Shown piece after piece: positions 6,849 through 8,430 of a stretch of 8,430 nt of DNA. Each line of letters starts with the position of its first letter. Position 1 is the first letter of the stretch. The stretch is from Candidatus Aerophobota bacterium (lineage in GTDB: Bacteria; Aerophobota; Aerophobia; Aerophobales; Aerophobaceae), in assembly GCA_030672545.1 (NCBI GenBank), contig DAOVGF010000038.1, forward strand, positions 1-8,430, read 5' to 3'. The notes beneath the pieces were generated by a model. It saw nothing but the letters and a program-made list of their open reading frames with translations. It did no database searches and had not been told where the DNA came from. Both the position numbers and the translations under genes were made by a program.

Positions 6849-7810
6849 GAGATTCTTATTACCTGGTTACCGGAGGAGCCGGATTTATTGGCTCTCACCT
6901 GGTGGAAAGGCTCTTAAATGACCAGATGAAAGTAGTAGTCCTGGATAATTTTGATTCTTTTTATGATCCCGAGATAAAGCGCACTAACTTGATTCCATTT
7001 TACCAAAACACTAATTTCCAGTTAATAGAAGGGGATATTAGAGACAAAAAACTTCTCACGGAGATTTTTCACCGTTGGGAGATTAAAACGGTAGTTCACT
7101 TAGCTGCCCGGGCCGGGGTAAGAACTTCTATTGAGCAGCCACTTCTTTATGAGCAGATTAATGTACAAGGCACTTTGAATCTGCTGGAGATTTGCCGGGA
7201 GCAAGCCTTGGAGAAGTTCATATTTGCTTCTTCTTCCTCTGTCTACGGAGACAGCCGAGATGTTCTCTTTAAGGAGCATGGTGGAGTCTGCCAACCCATC
7301 TCTCCTTACGGAGTTACCAAATATACGGGTGAGCTTCTCTGTTATGCTTATCATCATCTTTATGGTATTCCCACTATATCTTTGAGAATTTTTACCTGCT
7401 ATGGTCCTCGCCAGAGACCAGAGATGGCTATTCATAAATTTGCCCGGTTAATTGCTCAAAATAAGGAAATAACCATTTATGGGCCGGGGGACTCTACCAG
7501 GGATTACACCTATATTTCTGATTTGATTGAGGGAATAATGAGGGCGTTAAAGTCCTCCGTTACCTTTGGGGTATACAATCTGGGGGTTTCCCGGACAGTT
7601 AAGCTAAGTTTTCTGGTTTCTTTAATTGAGAAAGGTCTTTCCCGCCGGGCACGAATCCGCTATTTAGCCGAGCAACCCGGAGATGTTCCCTCTACCTGGG
7701 CGGATATCTCTGCTGCTCAAAGAGAATTTGGGTATCAGCCAAAGGTGGGGATAGAGGAGGGAATTAGTAGATTTATCCGGTGGTACCGTAACTCTCATTC
7801 TCTCGCTTGA
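6845..7810 (+). CDS. NAD-dependent epimerase, probably UDP-glucuronate 4-epimerase
   Basis: A 321-residue extended short-chain dehydrogenase/reductase. TGGAGFIGSH (G10, G13, G16) binds NAD. DNFDSFYDPEIKRTNL and LAARAGVRTSIEQP are typical of the UDP-glucuronate 4-epimerase branch rather than GalE. The catalytic parts are SSSSVYG (residues 129-135) and Y155xxxK159 in SPYGVTK. FTCYGPRQRPEMAI, TRDYTYISD and the GDVPSTWADI segment near the C-terminus contact the nucleotide sugar. It would interconvert UDP-glucuronate and UDP-galacturonate, directly using the product of the upstream ugd. The ATG shares four bases with the ugd stop (ATGA), and GGGGAG at 6832-6837 gives a good ribosome site, so the two are translationally coupled. 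A UDP-glucuronate decarboxylase or dTDP-sugar dehydratase is less likely from the motifs but not excluded. Confidence 0.88.
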   Translation: MRDSYYLVTGGAGFIGSHLVERLLNDQMKVVVLDNFDSFYDPEIKRTNLIPFYQNTNFQLIEGDIRDKKLLTEIFHRWEIKTVVHLAARAGVRTSIEQPLLYEQINVQGTLNLLEICREQALEKFIFASSSSVYGDSRDVLFKEHGGVCQPISPYGVTKYTGELLCYAYHHLYGIPTISLRIFTCYGPRQRPEMAIHKFARLIAQNKEITIYGPGDSTRDYTYISDLIEGIMRALKSSVTFGVYNLGVSRTVKLSFLVSLIEKGLSRRARIRYLAEQPGDVPSTWADISAAQREFGYQPKVGIEEGISRFIRWYRNSHSLA

Positions 7811-7835
7811 CCTTCATTAATTTTTTATCTATAAT
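7807..7835 (+). promoter_or_regulatory. Strong sigma70-type promoter upstream of sat
   Basis: TTGACC (7807-7812) and a perfect TATAAT (7830-7835) are 17 bases apart, the best promoter match in the window. The -35 overlaps the TGA stop of the epimerase gene and the -10 lies inside the left arm of the inverted repeat at 7824-7839. Transcription would start near 7841-7843 and read a roughly 325-base leader into sat. No better promoter was seen nearer sat. Confidence 0.65.
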
Positions 7836-7965
7836 GTTCACAGATTGAACAAGTTTAGTAGGGAAAGATCAGACACTTCTAATCGGTATCCTTCCCTGGT
7901 TCAATGGATTTCTCGATAGTGTCAAAAACTTTATGAAAGAATTCCGGGGGAACATTATAGATAAA
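7824..7965. repeat. 142-bp segment bounded by 16-bp perfect inverted repeats
   Basis: TTTATCTATAATGTTC (7824-7839) is the exact reverse complement of GAACATTATAGATAAA (7950-7965). Pairing extends to 18 or more bases in RNA through one G-U pair and two A-U pairs. The size and terminal repeats suit a miniature inverted-repeat element, but no convincing target-site duplication is visible. The interior has its own complementary segments: ATTGAAC (7844-7850) with GTTCAAT (7899-7905), AGGGAA (7860-7865) with TTCCCT (7892-7897), and GACACT (7872-7877) with AGTGTC (7918-7923). Confidence 0.6.
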
Positions 7966-8013
7966 GAAAAAAAGGGATTATATGGGGGGAGGAAATTATC
8001 CTGAATGAAAAGG

Positions 8014-8050
8014 GGTAGCCGCAACTTTTAACTTGCGCGAAGAGGTTACG
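8014..8050 (+). repeat. Palindromic GGTAGCC repeat, copy F with tail
   Basis: GGTAGCC (8014-8020), then GCAACTTTTAACTTGC, which pairs as GCAA/TTGC around a mismatch, then a tail to 8050 that matches the tail of copy E at 13 of 16 positions. The tail arm can still pair with six of the first seven bases if one G-U pair is allowed. Its last base is also the first base of copy G. Confidence 0.7.
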
Positions 8051-8111
8051 GTAGCCGCAACTTTTAAGCTGCGTATATATTTATCTTCGCAGGCTAAAGC
8101 CTGCGGCTACC
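8050..8111 (+). repeat. Inverted pair of palindromic repeats, copies G (forward) and H (reverse)
   Basis: Copy G (8050-8073) starts GGTAGCCGCAACTT and has a hairpin with one mismatch. Copy H (8088-8111) is inverted, with the perfect hairpin GCAGGC-TAAA-GCCTGC followed by GGCTACC. The outer arms GGTAGCCGCA and TGCGGCTACC pair fully across a 14-base AT-rich spacer. The layout matches the B/C pair at 4134-4189. Confidence 0.85.
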
Positions 8112-8153
8112 TACCTTTTCCTGCAAAATTGGTTGACCATACTAAATCCTAAC

Positions 8154-8160
8154 AGAGAGG
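8154..8160 (+). promoter_or_regulatory. Shine-Dalgarno site of sat
   Basis: AGAGAGG lies 7 bases before a GTG at 8168 and 10 bases before the in-frame ATG at 8171. Either codon could start the gene; the spacing slightly favours GTG, while start-codon strength favours ATG. Confidence 0.55.
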
Positions 8161-8170
8161 TATAAAAGTG

Positions 8171-8430
8171 ATGCCGCACGGTGGGAAACTAATAGATAGG
8201 AGCCTGTCTTCATCGGGAAGAGAGGAGATTCTGAAAAACAGAGGTGAGTTTAAAGCTTTAGCTTTAGATGAAGAGCAAGTTAAAGATGTGAAGAATATAG
8301 CCCGAGGAGTTTACTCTCCCTTAACAGGTTTCTTGAGAGAAGATGATTTTCAAAGAGTGGTAGCGGAGATGAGACTTACCGAGGGAACAATTTGGCCTAT
8401 TCCTATTGTCTTGGATATCTGCCAGAAAGA
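8171..8430 (+). CDS. sat: Sulfate adenylyltransferase (ATP sulfurylase), N-terminal part cut by window end
   Basis: The 86 complete codons visible match the N-terminal PUA-like domain of dimeric ATP sulfurylase, which makes adenosine 5'-phosphosulfate and pyrophosphate from ATP and sulfate. Diagnostic parts are MPHGGKLIDR at the start, IARGVYSPLTGFLREDDF near residues 43-60, VAEMRL, and WPIPIVLDI near the visible end. The catalytic domain (QxRN and HxxH-type motifs) would lie beyond the window. An in-frame GTG at 8168 may be the true start. The gene sits 357 bases after the epimerase and probably has its own promoter at 7807-7835. From this fragment one cannot tell whether it serves sulfate assimilation, dissimilatory sulfur metabolism or PAPS supply for sulfated polysaccharides. 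Confidence 0.92.
   Translation, partial: MPHGGKLIDRSLSSSGREEILKNRGEFKALALDEEQVKDVKNIARGVYSPLTGFLREDDFQRVVAEMRLTEGTIWPIPIVLDICQK

Larger units (their letters stand above)
7811..8167 (+). other. 357-base intergenic region and probable sat leader
   Basis: This gap contains the promoter at 7807-7835, the inverted-repeat-bounded segment 7824-7965, and palindromic repeats F, G and H (8014-8111), then about 45 bases of plain sequence before the sat ribosome site. I found no credible protein gene. An open frame at 7849-8002 lacks a usable start; its first ATG (7933) gives 23 residues without a ribosome site. No known riboswitch consensus was recognised, including the SAM-I core. Confidence 0.6.

Noticed and set aside
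7842..7965. SAM riboswitch or tRNA in the sat leader
   Set aside because: The SAM-I core sequences are absent. GGTTCAAT resembles a T-arm, but no acceptor, D or anticodon stems of tRNA geometry can be formed.
7849..8002. Open + strand frame that might be a transposase or small-protein remnant
   Set aside because: It has no start codon until 7933, no ribosome site, runs through one arm of the inverted repeat and resembles no family I can name.
4097..8111. CRISPR-like array
   Set aside because: The repeats are palindromic, occur in both orientations, vary in sequence, are scattered over three gaps and have no regular spacers or cas genes.
8133..8166. Promoter directly before sat using TTGACC at 8133 and TATAAA at 8161
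   Set aside because: The spacing is 22 bases, too long for sigma70, and the second hexamer lies after the ribosome site.

Overview
The window holds six complete protein genes and the start of a seventh, all on the + strand. It reads as an ordinary bacterial chromosome segment: purine-rich Shine-Dalgarno sites precede most starts, the two convincing promoters are sigma70-like (-35/-10 with 17-bp spacers), and the base composition is mildly AT-rich. The lineage cannot be fixed from the sequence. Highly divergent family members and short palindromic GGTAGCC repeats in the gaps suit an uncultivated bacterial group, but that is only an impression.

Left block (40-3990): three tightly packed genes that look like one operon. 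They encode a short histone-deacetylase-family amidohydrolase with all catalytic residues kept, a protein-L-isoaspartate O-methyltransferase with an N-terminal export signal, and a 790-residue protein with a spermidine-synthase-like SAM-binding domain between two multi-pass membrane regions. A hairpin with a T run at 4042-4060 is a candidate end for this operon. It overlaps the predicted start point of a promoter (4009-4037) that serves the next block.

Middle block (4247-7810): nucleotide-sugar genes. They encode a DegT/DnrJ/EryC1/StrS-type PLP aminotransferase, a UDP-glucose 6-dehydrogenase (Ugd), and a UDP-glucuronate-4-epimerase-like SDR protein. The last two overlap by 4 bases (ATGA). Ugd would make UDP-glucuronate and the epimerase would convert it to UDP-galacturonate. 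The aminotransferase needs a keto-sugar whose producer is not in this window. The likely destination is a surface or exported polysaccharide.

Right end (7811-8430): a 357-base gap, then the first 86 or so codons of ATP sulfurylase (sat). The gap holds a strong promoter (TTGACC-17-TATAAT) whose -35 overlaps the epimerase stop codon. It also holds a 142-bp segment bounded by a 16-bp perfect inverted repeat and three palindromic repeats.

The most unusual feature is a family of eight short palindromic repeats (core GGTAGCCGCA plus a variable hairpin). They occur only in the three large intergenic gaps, in a recurring layout of two forward copies followed by an inverted copy or arm. The second notable feature is the inverted-repeat-bounded segment in the sat leader, which could be a small non-autonomous mobile element, a structured RNA leader, or both.
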